Below are positions 24,178 to 36,100 of a DNA stretch of 64,000 bases, one piece after another. This stretch comes from Acanthaster planci (taxonomy: Eukaryota > Echinodermata > Asteroidea > Valvatida > Acanthasteridae). Each line of letters starts with the position of its first letter. The stretch's first letter is position 1. The notes beneath the pieces are model-generated. The model did not search any database. It saw only the letters and a program-made list of their open reading frames with translations, and was not told the origin of the DNA. Both the position numbers and the translations under genes were made by a program. Location: contig NW_019091381.1 of NCBI RefSeq assembly GCF_001949145.1, forward strand, positions 1,905,579-1,969,578, in the 5' to 3' direction.

Positions 24178-27100
24178 GTAAGGATGAGGTTTTTGGTAAG
24201 GGGAGGTACTCCAAGGTGGTCAGTAGGTGGTCTTGGGGGGATATTAATACAAAAAGCAGTCAGGTGAAATTGCAGTTTTCTTAGGAGGAAAACATTTGTG
24301 ATGCAATCACCAGTGTACACTACATGCGACAGTGCTGCATTCTGGTACCTACATGTACTTGTAAGAGGCAACTCTAAAAGATGAGAGAGAAAACATTTAT
24401 CTCCGCTTAAATTTTTTAAAGCATACTTCTGACTTGGTCTTCAGATATCTCAGAGCTAGGCTTCAAACAGCTTTTGGCAGTTGGTGTACAGTGAATTTGT
24501 ATGTCTGCATTTACCATGTTTGAATGACCATTGGGTACGCGTACCGGTACATGTATGTGCGACATTTGCAAGATCATGCAAAAGTGCCAAAAAAAAAACT
24601 AAAAGGAAAAAAAGTGAAGAACTTGTATGAAAAAGGTGCAAAGAGATTTAAGTGATACAAAATTAGACCATTATACATACACGTATTTGCCTTTAAAACA
24701 TCCTTTGCAAAAAAACAGATGAACTGCAACCTTGTGACCTCTAAGACTTGTGTCTGTAAATTTCCATAGAACCCAGGGAACCATTCATCGTACATGTACC
24801 GGTGTAGACCACAGTCTCCCTGTTCATCACTGTGTTTTGGTGTCACGTCTCTCTTCCAGAGACACTGTTGAGTTTCTTAGCATGCTAAGAGTAACCTTTC
24901 ACATGTTGTGTCTTTCTGGTTTTGCAAAACAGATTTTTGATTTCAATTCAACTTGAAGCTTCTTTTGACACAGTCGTTGCGCTCACGTGCACTCGCATAG
25001 GAATTTATAGACTAAAGAAAGGAAGTTGCTTTGCATTTAAAAGAGCTCCCCAGGCTTTGTGTCCTCAGAATCGCATTTCTGGAGAGTTTCCCTGCTCAAT
25101 GCGTGGTTTAACACTCAGGAAAAGGTTTGCATTTGGAGGCAATTTAATGACGGCCTTTGCTGTCCCAATGTGTACTTGTAATTGTATGCATGATGCCGAT
25201 TCTGTCCAGCAATCGAAACGTAATTTTGCCCTCGCTCACCGGTTTCTATGGTTACCAAAACATGTGAGACATCTTATTTTGTGTACAAAGCAGTATGTAC
25301 GTGTACGTAAAACATCCATGTACAATAAGGCGTGCAAGGACTTCTGGTGTGAAATGGTGAGCCTTTTGAGTATTGCAACTGGTCATTCCAGATAATCAGT
25401 GTGCATTCATAGGACTGGCCTGGTCAGTGCGGCTGTACACTAATTATGAGTAGCTTGCTCTGGATCGGCTCGAGCTGGCGTGATGTTGAATGTCTTGGGC
25501 CCGATGACCTTGGCCCATCGAAATTCCAATGTACGTCTTTATTCATGTGATCCGTACATGTATGGGTAGTTCAGTCAGTTTATGTGCACCACACTGTCAA
25601 AAATGTGTATTCCATATTTATGTGTCATTTCCTCTGCAATGTTGCATCTAGTATCTGCACTTCCGTCAGCTTTGCTGGGATAAATGTTCAAAACATCTCA
25701 CAGCATTGAAATTGATTTCCAAACTGCTTGTAAGTTAACAATCGGCATGATTTTTACCACGGAATTCACTATAGTCAAATTCACAGACATTCCTTCATGT
25801 GAATAATTGCCTCTTTGAGCTTAACATTGATTTACAGTATCTTCTCACTGCAAGCCAGACATTGCTAGGCTTACGTTTTGCTTAAATGGAGGAGTCTTTT
25901 GTTTTGCCACACGCATGTAGGCTTACACGCTAACACAACCAGAAAGAAAAGGGGGAAAAGCAAAGATGAGGCATGACAGGTACAGTGTAGCTTAAATTGA
26001 GAATAATCAGTGTACAGCACCTGCATTGTCGAGCCTTGGCCGTCCTTGAAAGGCTTTACCATCGGTGGGCAGGATTTTACCTACTTTCTGCCGGTGAGCA
26101 TTAATGTACACATTTGGGAAGGGAGTCACACATGCCTCATTACTAATGCGAAGTGCCTGGATTTTTCTTTATTATCATATTTTGTAAAGGCCAAGGCCAC
26201 ACCACTGTGATTATGTCTTGCATGTCAGGGCATACATGTATGTATAAATTTCACTACATGTAGCACACTACATGTACCAGTACACTGTACATTTACCGGT
26301 TGCTGGGAAATAAATTCGGTTCATAAACATGTACGTGTAGACAGGGAGAACTCTTGTTCCCGTGATCTTTGTCACATGCACGCAGTGTCCTTGACAGAAC
26401 AAATTCAATGGTACTTGTACAATATATGTAACTGTTCATCCCGTTTTTAAAAATAATTTTGGAAATGATCCGTTACAAACGATTAACCCTAACCCTCCTC
26501 AATCCTTCACCTGTTGGAGGACTGAGGAGTGTGAAGGTTAATGAGTTAAACATGTCGGTACATACAATCTACCAGTACATGTACACGCACATGCATAAAG
26601 ACTAATTCCCACTCGCAAAAGTTCCTGGCAAGATGGAAGAACCCGAAGGTTTTTAACTCACGCCATCAAAATACATGAACAGTAGTTAAGTACATGTACA
26701 TGCATGCACAGCTCTGAAGCATTTTCACACCAGACGTACCGTACATGTACATGAGCAGATAGTTCTTAAATGATTCATTTTAAGACATTCAAAATGGACA
26801 CGACACATGAACAAAACAGATACAGCAGGTTCAATAGATGTGGTCGAGTTGAACGTCTCCCGCCTCCTGTGTTAAGTAGACGAGCGCATTCTTCCCAGAT
26901 TTCTTTGGACTGTGAGCCAGGGGATCCCTCAAGAGCAAACTTAATTGTCATTTGAGACAATTTTTTTTTTTTTTTCAGTGGAGGCGAAGAAGGAAATGTG
27001 ATAGAATATTACTCACTACATGTACACTGTATGTCTGGGTGCCCAACCCAAGATTGTCCTACAAATTAAAAAAAAAGCATAAACACCCCAAAGTTCACCC

Positions 27101-30100
27101 CATACAGATACATGTACATACACCTGTTAGCTGTCTGCCAGTTCTTTGTTAGCGGCTTTTTCTGTCAGTGATTTCAAAACAACAGAAATTTGAGCTACTG
27201 TGTACATGCACATGCATATGTATCTAGAATTGTAAATAAGATGGAAGCCAGATGCAAAATTCTGAATGGTAGCATTTAGGGCAGAAGACAAGAAAATGCT
27301 TCTGGAAGTACAGAAAATGTTTCTAATTTTAAGATCAACTTTTCTTGCAGCGCATGTGGAGTTGGAGATATCGCTATGAATGCATGTAAGGAGCCCAGAA
27401 ATGAAAAAAAATTGCCAGTGGTTGTTCCTTGGTCATTCCTTTTGAGGATATGTTTATTAGATGGCTGAAGCAATGCTTTGTTTCTCTCCTTCCTTCTCTT
27501 TCTCTTGCCCCTCTCTTTGCCTCCTCTTTGTCCCGTTTGTAGGTAAGCACTATGGTGTCTACAGCTGTGAGGGGTGCAAAGGGTTCTTTAAGAGGACAGT
27601 GCGCAAGGAGCTGACTTACTCATGTCGAGACGACCGGAACTGCATCGTTGACAAACGCCAGAGAAACCGTTGCCAGTACTGTCGCTACCAGAAATGCATC
27701 GCCATGGGCATGCGAAGAGAAGGTAACAGTGGTCATTTTATGTCTTTTCCCATCCCACTTTTTCGTACCTTCTTTTTTTGTTTTGAAAATGAAGAGCTTT
27801 TGCCCAAATCTCCGAGAAGCTGAACACTGGATTCCGATTACCGGATGGATCTGTTCACGGGCCAACCCCCAGCATGAGATCACTTTGCACTTGGGATAGC
27901 CCAGTAACTGGCAGACAGGCTGTCGTCAGCCATTGTAGGAATGAAGGCTGTGGCTGAATGTTACGGCTACGGCTAGGCATGGCATGGGTGCCTATGGGAG
28001 CCACTGGTTTGTGGCTTCATCCACTTCCCATCAAGCCACGTGTTATTGATAGCTGTAACCAGTTGGAAGTGACCTGAACGATGCTTCCCTTCCTGAATTC
28101 TCTGATGATACATATGTTCGATCACATAAAAAAATATTTACATTCTAGTGACCATGCATGCCACCAGCGTTCTCACTGCAAGCAGTTTCTTGTTCTTGTC
28201 GCCTTGACACCAGCCAAGGTCGTAGTGACATTAAAAGAGAGAGAAAAAAAAAAACCCCAGCAACTTTTGAATACTGAAGAAATTCTTGAAGGGGGACCAT
28301 TCAATGCTCCTACCAGCAGCTGGTGCATGGCGACAGTGTGATGAGGATGGTGTCAGTATGCAGCTGGTGTTCTAAGCGCCTGTGGTAATGCCCAGCTGCC
28401 AGCCTATGTATGCATAATGCATGCGTGAAATTGATACATGTGCTTTGGTATTTCAGGACACGAACATGGATGCTAATACATGGGATCGGACATTTTTAAT
28501 TTTTGTTTTCCAACATGTTCTGGGGCTCACAAACGACTTACTGCGGAGCTCTGCCTGTCACAAGGGGTTTGCTTTTACGGCCAAAAGATTTTTAGCAGGA
28601 AAGGTAACGGAATGTATGCCATCGTGTGTTTGGGTGCTCCGTGTACATTGACCCCTGAGCCACGTGGCGGTTTGTGAGTCCTTGATCTTACATGTTGTAC
28701 AGTTGTTTCAAAATGAAGCTTCATTCCGAATTCCAGAATTGGTAGAAAATCCATGTGCTATTCACCAGCCCAGCAAGGCCAGCGTGCATGGCAACTGCCA
28801 TACCGGTACTTTGGCCGCAAACTCCCCCCTGCAGCATTGATATCATGCACGCCCGTTATTGAATTTCAAGCTGGTGTCTGATCTGGTTCCTGTCCAGTTA
28901 CGAATTTTTGTCTGTGATGATACACCAGTACCATCTGCTTCTTGCCCATGTTTGCACTTGTCCAGGTTCATACATGCATGAAATAATCTGGATTTTTTTA
29001 ACATACAACTACTGTACATGTACATCTGTGTATCTACACATGAAGTAGTGTTTGTCATCTTTTGGAATTAATTTAAGATCTTACATATTGTTCCCATATG
29101 TGCAGCCTGTGACACCTGAAAACTAGTTGTCCTCCCAAAAGTACCTTCACACGTATGGTCTTGTTTGTTTGAAAACAAGGAAACCCATAACACAAACGAC
29201 AAAACAAACAAACAGCAGAAACTTTAATTTGCACATTGCGTGATGTACTTACAGTTTGCGAGCGTTTGCATTACACCTGCATGGAACTATTTTAAATAGG
29301 TCCTAGCAAAGTGTCTTTTTAAAAAAACACAAATATTTGATGGATATAGGTTTGATTGGTGTTTCTTTAAATCTCAGCCGTCATCCCTGAGAAATATCCC
29401 CTCACCACAGTCGTTGTCTTCAGCTAGCGCTAGCCTTGCGGGCACAAATGTCGCCCGTGCATGTTTGCTCCAATACCCCAGTTCCTTCTGTCGTCTTCAT
29501 TCAGAATTTGTCTTCCGGTCTATTCACTTTACGAGGCCCCCCTCCCCAGCTATTTATAGATAGCATTCATGGCATAACGTGACTGACAAATGTTTTGCGG
29601 GTTGAGGATGCTCGAAGCTGCTCTGTTCGTGGGGGTGTATCTGATGACGTCCATTGTGACACATTGTCACATTAGGGGAAAAAAAAGAGAAAATACATTT
29701 ATCTGAAACTTGAATGAAATTCAAATCGGGAAAGGTGTTACCTGTAAGTGCAGGGTTTTTATTGAAACCTCTTGCAGATTTTAGTGAAAGGCACCATAAA
29801 AACAACCAACTGTAAAACATGTTTCTATTACATGTTAGCAGCAGGAGTCAGGAAGAAATGTTATCTTCATTACAGTATCTTTATGTACACTGCCAACATC
29901 TAAAATTTGTTCAGAAGTCTGATCACCATGCATACAATAATCATACAGATGAAAGCTCATTAACTTGGTCCTGTACATGTACTGGTACATGTGTGCCTAG
30001 GGACGCTGGAAATGGATGCAAATTTCCAACTTATCACTTTTACAGACCTGCCAACTCGTACGAGTTAGCCGTATTTCCTACGGGAAATTCTCAAAAATAC

Positions 30101-33100
30101 AATCGTACGTTTTCTTCCCCCATAAACCATGGGTTTTTGACGATGTTGACTTGCATGAAAAAATCGTAGTTCAACCGTTGCGAATGCACATTATGCTAGA
30201 CATATGCAGTCTCAAACGTTTGCACATGTACAGTGTACATGTATCATGTACAGTGTACGTGCGTACAGGGCATGCACTCACGTGTACAAACCTTGTGTGT
30301 AAACAGCATCTGGCAACCACCCGACATTGTGTTGTGATTGGCTGCCCATGAAATATTAATATTCATGTTGCATTAGTGGGACTCTTTAAAGCCGCTTATG
30401 TGTCAGTGGAAGAAGTGACAAACAATCTCCAGTATTTTATGTAGTGCGTATTTCACGGCCACCGTAAATATGCGGCTTGAAATAAGGTTAATAATTTTTC
30501 CACTTTCACTGCAAAAGAGGGCCTTGTGGCAACTGGTGTGGGGCAAAGGAAATTATGTCATACATTTTGCATGGCTTCTACAGGTTCTGTGTGCGTCGTT
30601 TTTTACGAGATTTCAAACAATTTTTGGACATAGACTCATCAACATGTCAGTGCAACACCTGTAAGAGGGTCAGATTTGGATGCAATCTTTGACAAGACCA
30701 ATCCTCAAGTTAAAACTATGCGGAAATAAAAAAAGGATGGAGACAGTTTACGGCTGGCCAGCAAGCAGGTGACAAAATCCACGCCAGGAAATTCCAAAAA
30801 GCCTGGACTTGCGACGTGCATTTCAAGATTTCAAATTTGCAAACGTGGTCAATTCAGGTGGGAATTGGGCCATTTCACTCTTCGACCTCGATAATTCATT
30901 TCCGGTGTGATTATTTTATGCGTGAAGAAGTGTTGACGTAATCTAGTCCGAGTTACTCGGACTAGACCCATAAACATGGCCTGACGTTTACTCCTCCTCC
31001 AGTATACGACGAAGGAGTGGACGTTGGGCCCTGTTTATGGGTCTAGCTATAGACCCAATCCAGACAAGTGGTCAAAGTGATCACGGAGAGGAATGGACCT
31101 ATGTTTATTTTTGGAAAAAAATGCTTTTTACTGAAAAATATGACTTCTGAATTTTCAGAATACAGTTTTGTGATTCAAAAGATGGGCAGCTCTGCTTCAA
31201 GTCTGTAGACAGGTGTTTTGAGAAACCTTTACCACTTGGTAAACCACCTTGTTAATCAGAACCAAAAAGTTAAGAGTGTAGTTTTGTGTTTGAGAGTTTG
31301 ATTGATTTTAAGCTCTTGGTTTGTAGCATTTATCTGTTCCCCTTTATTGCTCTGCGGATGTTCTTATAATTGCACCCTTTCACAGAATGACTTGAGGGTC
31401 AAACCCTATGGAGTAAATTGCTAATGTAGTTGGTCATTCCTTCGGTCATTGACGTTCAAAGGAGGCACAGACATTGTTTGACACTGTTCTTGGACAGAGC
31501 ACATTACACTTGTACATTTACTCGTTCAACGAGGTAGTCAGTGCACAGTCTTAGAGCAACTTGTAAACACATTGCAGGCAGCTGGCAATATTTAAACATC
31601 TGTCACCATTTTGAAAAATTCACATCTACATGTACATTACGTACATATTTGTGTAAGGGGTGCTTACGTAATTTACAAACATAAAGTCGTGCGTGTTTCT
31701 AATTGTTAATGTTTGTCATACGTGTTCATACATGTATTCATACTCATGTGCTGAATAATTACAGCATTAGACAATTTGTTTCCCATTTAGTCTGGAAACA
31801 CTTTCATTGTTGAAATCATACTCCTCTTCATTGTACATGTAATAGCCCCCTCCAAAAACAATGAAGGAAAAAGGAAAAATCTCCAGAAATTTGTGCTTGC
31901 TTCCATCACCTCACATCTGGGCATAGAACCTTTTTTTCTGTTAAAGGTATGAGTGATGGAAGTCACAGGTACATCTACATGTACATGTAGATAACTTTTG
32001 CCAACACATACCATTCTTAACTGACTTGTCATTTGTTTTCTTGCTTTTTTTCTTAGAACAGCCATTTACTCTTGAGCATTTTCTTCATTTGTATATCTCT
32101 TTTTCTTTACAAACAATAGCCGCTGATTTTTGTGATTGTGGTTTGCGAGGCAGTTCAATTTTCTTGGACTCACTTTGAAAACCGCAGTTCAGTCACTGGA
32201 AAGCTTTTCCTCAAACACTGCCTCAGTAAATTGTGTACTTCTGAGAAAATTCCTGAGGGATTCCAAACACTGAGTCTAAGTGAATGTCCTGCAGATGTGT
32301 GGCTCCCAGGGTGTATACTGGCAGGTTGGAGAGGAAATCTAATTTTGCCCCAGATTTAAAGAAGAATAAAATCATTTCCACAATTGTACCTCAAAGTGCC
32401 ATGTTGCATTTGTGCCGCACATCCTTTGAAATGTTTTGTCCAAGTTTGGTTTTATTTTGAAGGAAAGATCCAGTTGCTAGTTCTGTTGTTTTGGCTGCTT
32501 CCAAATTTATTTTAAAAACTATTTAATCATGCACCTGTGTACTGGTACATGTACATATGTACATATGAGGTATTTGTGCATCTTGCACTATCCAAGATGC
32601 ATAATGTTAATTTACATTGTACATACATGTACATGTACGAACTACTAGCCTGACGTACAGTATATACTGTTATTCCACGTGTACAAATCAAGTTTATTTG
32701 TTACATCTTGAAAAAATCCTTTTCACCCTAGGAGAAACATCCGAGCAAGGCAGAAAATGGCCTGCTTACTGCTTGTTAGTCAGTAGTGTTTTTACACAGT
32801 GTGATGTACAGTATTTGACGTGTGTTCCATGAGAGAAAAACTTTGGTAATTTGAATGGCGAAGGGGTCATGAGGAATATTTTGAGTAATGCCCCTCGATG
32901 CTGAAAAGTGGAAATAAATTTTGACAGTTATTGTGTATTACTACAAGAAGTATTGTGTTTATGGAAGCGTTCAGGTGAAGAAGAGTCAAAAGGGGATGAA
33001 ACAAGAGCAATCAGTCATTAAGAATTGATCCAGCAATTAATTTGTAACTCGTCCATGTTTAAGCAAAACTGAAGAGCTTTTGTTCACCACAGCCAAGAGC

Positions 33101-36100
33101 GACTCTTTTGTACTTGCGCTGACAGGCTCCTTGAATTGCGCTCTTGTACCGTATAGTTGTTCTGAAACAGTTTGATATGAGTTGACATTGATGAAGACTT
33201 ACGCCCCTTAATGCTGACAGCCAGGAAAGCCTTGCAGCACTCATTTCTTTTTTCTTTTTTGGGTTTGTCCTTGTCATGTGCCTGGTACTGTAGACAAGGA
33301 TGCCCACGACCTCACAGAATTGATGGTCTCGCGGTGCCAACTTCCGTCTCCTAATCTAAGCCATTGCAGTCTAAATCCTCATTTCATGTCCCCTTGGATG
33401 CGAAAACACCTATACATGCACACACACCCACACAGGTTTACGTTACATGCCTAGTGTGGACAGTCGTTTGTTTTTTTCGTGCAGTTAAAATGAAGCTGCA
33501 ATGAAATTTTCTTAGGCACAGGTTTTTTTTCTGTAGCTTTGTACTTTAATGTATAAAAAATCCTTTACATTCCTATTTGGTTAATGCAATGAAAAGTGCA
33601 CTTGATTTAACTTTTAAAATTATCCACGCTTTCTTGAAAAACTGAGGGCACTGTTGCAGTGATTTCATCCAGGGAAGACATTGGTCCATGGGTACGTCTT
33701 TCTGTTGAAATTGTGAACCCAGAATTTAAGTACTGAAAACAGTTCTTACGAAGTGATTGATGCCTGCTTATTGCTGTGTACAAAAAAACCCAATAAGTCA
33801 GCAAAGAGGAGAAAATTTAGTCCAGTAAAATCTACTCAAACTTTTTCAAGTACAAACCAATGTAACCTTGACGCTTTCTTCCCGGGATGACATCACAGTT
33901 TTGCTCATGAATATGAAATTTATCATTAACATAAACTAAAAAAGCAGTAAGGCACCCTTTTAAATAGTAAAACAAAAGTTGAAAATAATAATAAAACAGA
34001 GACACAGACAGGTATTTTGAAGGTTTATGTTAAAACACATTGATTCCAGCTACCGTTGAAAATTTGGTGAAAATACTCGTACTTTGAACTGGGAACACAA
34101 TTTTCTGCTGGATTTTTGCAAATGTTTCCTTGACTGTTCTTTTTACGACGGATAACCCTAACCCCAAAATGCTTCTAAACTTCATAGAAGGGGATACGTC
34201 CTGTGGCAGTGGGTAAGTCCACAGAACGTCTTCCCTCCCTGCTTCGTGTGGACATCTTTTGTTCACAAGTCTGCACTAGGTATGTAAGGTTAGCACATTC
34301 ACACACACACCCGTGTTTTTGTATTTCAAAAGAGTCAATCTGTGTTCATTTCTCGGAGCTGTGTGTCTTGCAGCTGTTCAGGAGGAGCGACAACGGAAGG
34401 ACAAGTGTCAGGGAGAAGGGGAGGTTGAGAGCACCAGCTCCGTCAACAACGACATGCCAGTGGAGAAAGTGCTAGAGGCAGAGCTGGCCGTAGAGCCCAA
34501 CACAGACACGTATGTCGACACGCCGGTGAGTAGGCCACATCCTAAACTAGGTTACATTTTTGGTGGCCAATTTGATGAAAGAGGGTATCACTAGAGTGAG
34601 CTCCCAGTCTTAATACCTGCAGTCCTCACGCAAACGGCATTTGGAGTTACTTATGATGGACTTTGTATTGTGGTGTTAAATTCACTGATAAGAGGCGTGC
34701 CCTTCTCTAGTGTATGTATGCGCAGTATATACCCTGTGGGGGACCCCCCCCCGAGCAGGACTCGAGCCTGTGACCTCTTGCTGGCATTGAGTGCTGTGGC
34801 CTGTGGTTAAGAGCGTTCAATTTGTAGTCTTCGGGTTCGAATCCAGCCTAGGGTCATGGTGCTTGTGCCCTTGGGCAAGGCACTTTGTCACTCCTTGCCT
34901 CTCTCCACCCAGGAGTCATTGGCTACCTGTGAGGGCAGAGATGGTTATTGTGGTTGATTTAGCTGCTTTGTGCCAAATAGTGGCTGCATTGAGCTGCATA
35001 CTCCCCATGGGCCTGATGAGCAGGGGTAATAACAGTGGAAAGCGCTTTGATCTTAAGTTAAAAACCGATATACAAAAAAACCCCAAACTCTTATTATGTT
35101 CCGAGGTTTCAACTACTCAATCATTGCATTGAATTGGCACCTATCAGTGCTGTGTCGTTTGTGTTTCGTTTGCTGCTTAGGTTGGAGTCTCTTTGTGTAC
35201 TTGTCACACGTGTCATTATAAATCGGAAAACTTGGTATTCCTCCTCTTTTGAGACTTTCCAAATGTGTGTCTGAAATGCTGAATGGATCTAGGAGCTGAT
35301 TTAAGTGCAGGAGGGAATGGGCTGTCATCTACATGTAATGAATCACTGTGCACGTTATTTTAGAATCAGTGTATTGCGTCCTGTTGTAATCAAGTCTTTT
35401 TTCCAAGTCCGAAAGTACTCACAGATTCAAGGTGTTACACAAAACGTTCATTCTGAGAGACAAGACAAGTGCGGTTTGAGTACTTATGTAATTGTTTGAG
35501 AGTAGGAGGGAGTGTTGGACGCGTAGACACTTGGTTGCTGAAAATGAAATGGGAGACTCTGTGATGCTTGTTGGCAGCAGACACCACTTACCTTTTTGTT
35601 TGATGCGGGGATGCAGTTATAGACATGCGCATTAGTTCTGAGCATGCGCACGACCACGGCAAAGGACTGGTTTGTCTGCCGCCACCCAAGTCTCTCTCAA
35701 AAGTCTCCCATTGGTCTGAGTTTTTGGCAAAAATGTGCACATCATGTGCTTACATACATGTACTTGTATGTCATACTGGTTGTCCAAGTTTTCGTGATTC
35801 TACCCTTTCAAAGAAGTGAAGCAACTCAGCCTAATGCCGTTTATGCCGCCTCTGATTTTGGTGTCTGCGGAGGCTGGGATTTTGGTCCTCAGTTCCCTTG
35901 GACACCTCAACTCTTTCTATCACATCTTACGAAAGAAATCCGTGTCTGAGGTCTGCAGGAACTGAGAAAACCTGCACTCCTCTCCAAATCCACCTGATTT
36001 TTACCGGACACTGATCAGTTTCAAAATTCATTTATCACTGACCCTCCCTCGCACTCACTCACCTGAACAGCACGACCCTGTTACCAACATTTGCCAGGCA

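Larger units (their letters stand above)
27723..34373 (+). other. RXR intron between exons B and C
   Basis: 6.65 kb, GTAACA...CTTGCAG. Holds a palindrome cluster (30942-31055), one copy of a dispersed repeat (33951-34066) and scattered TACATGTA words. No convincing coding sequence is seen. Confidence 0.85.
34526..36070 (+). other. RXR intron between exons C and D
   Basis: 1.5 kb, GTGAGT...GAACAG. It contains an inserted tRNA-derived SINE (34791-35080) and a fragment of a second one on the other strand. Confidence 0.85.

Noticed and set aside
23762-24214. 150-codon - strand open frame opposite RXR exon A
   Set aside because: Shadow of the RXR exon; the + strand reading is a conserved RXR A/B and zinc-finger sequence.
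26485-26496. AACCCTAACCC telomere-like words
   Set aside because: Only two units, inside a hairpin repeat; not telomeric.
34800-34850. tRNA gene
   Set aside because: A and B boxes are present but the sequence does not fold as a full cloverleaf and continues into a SINE body.
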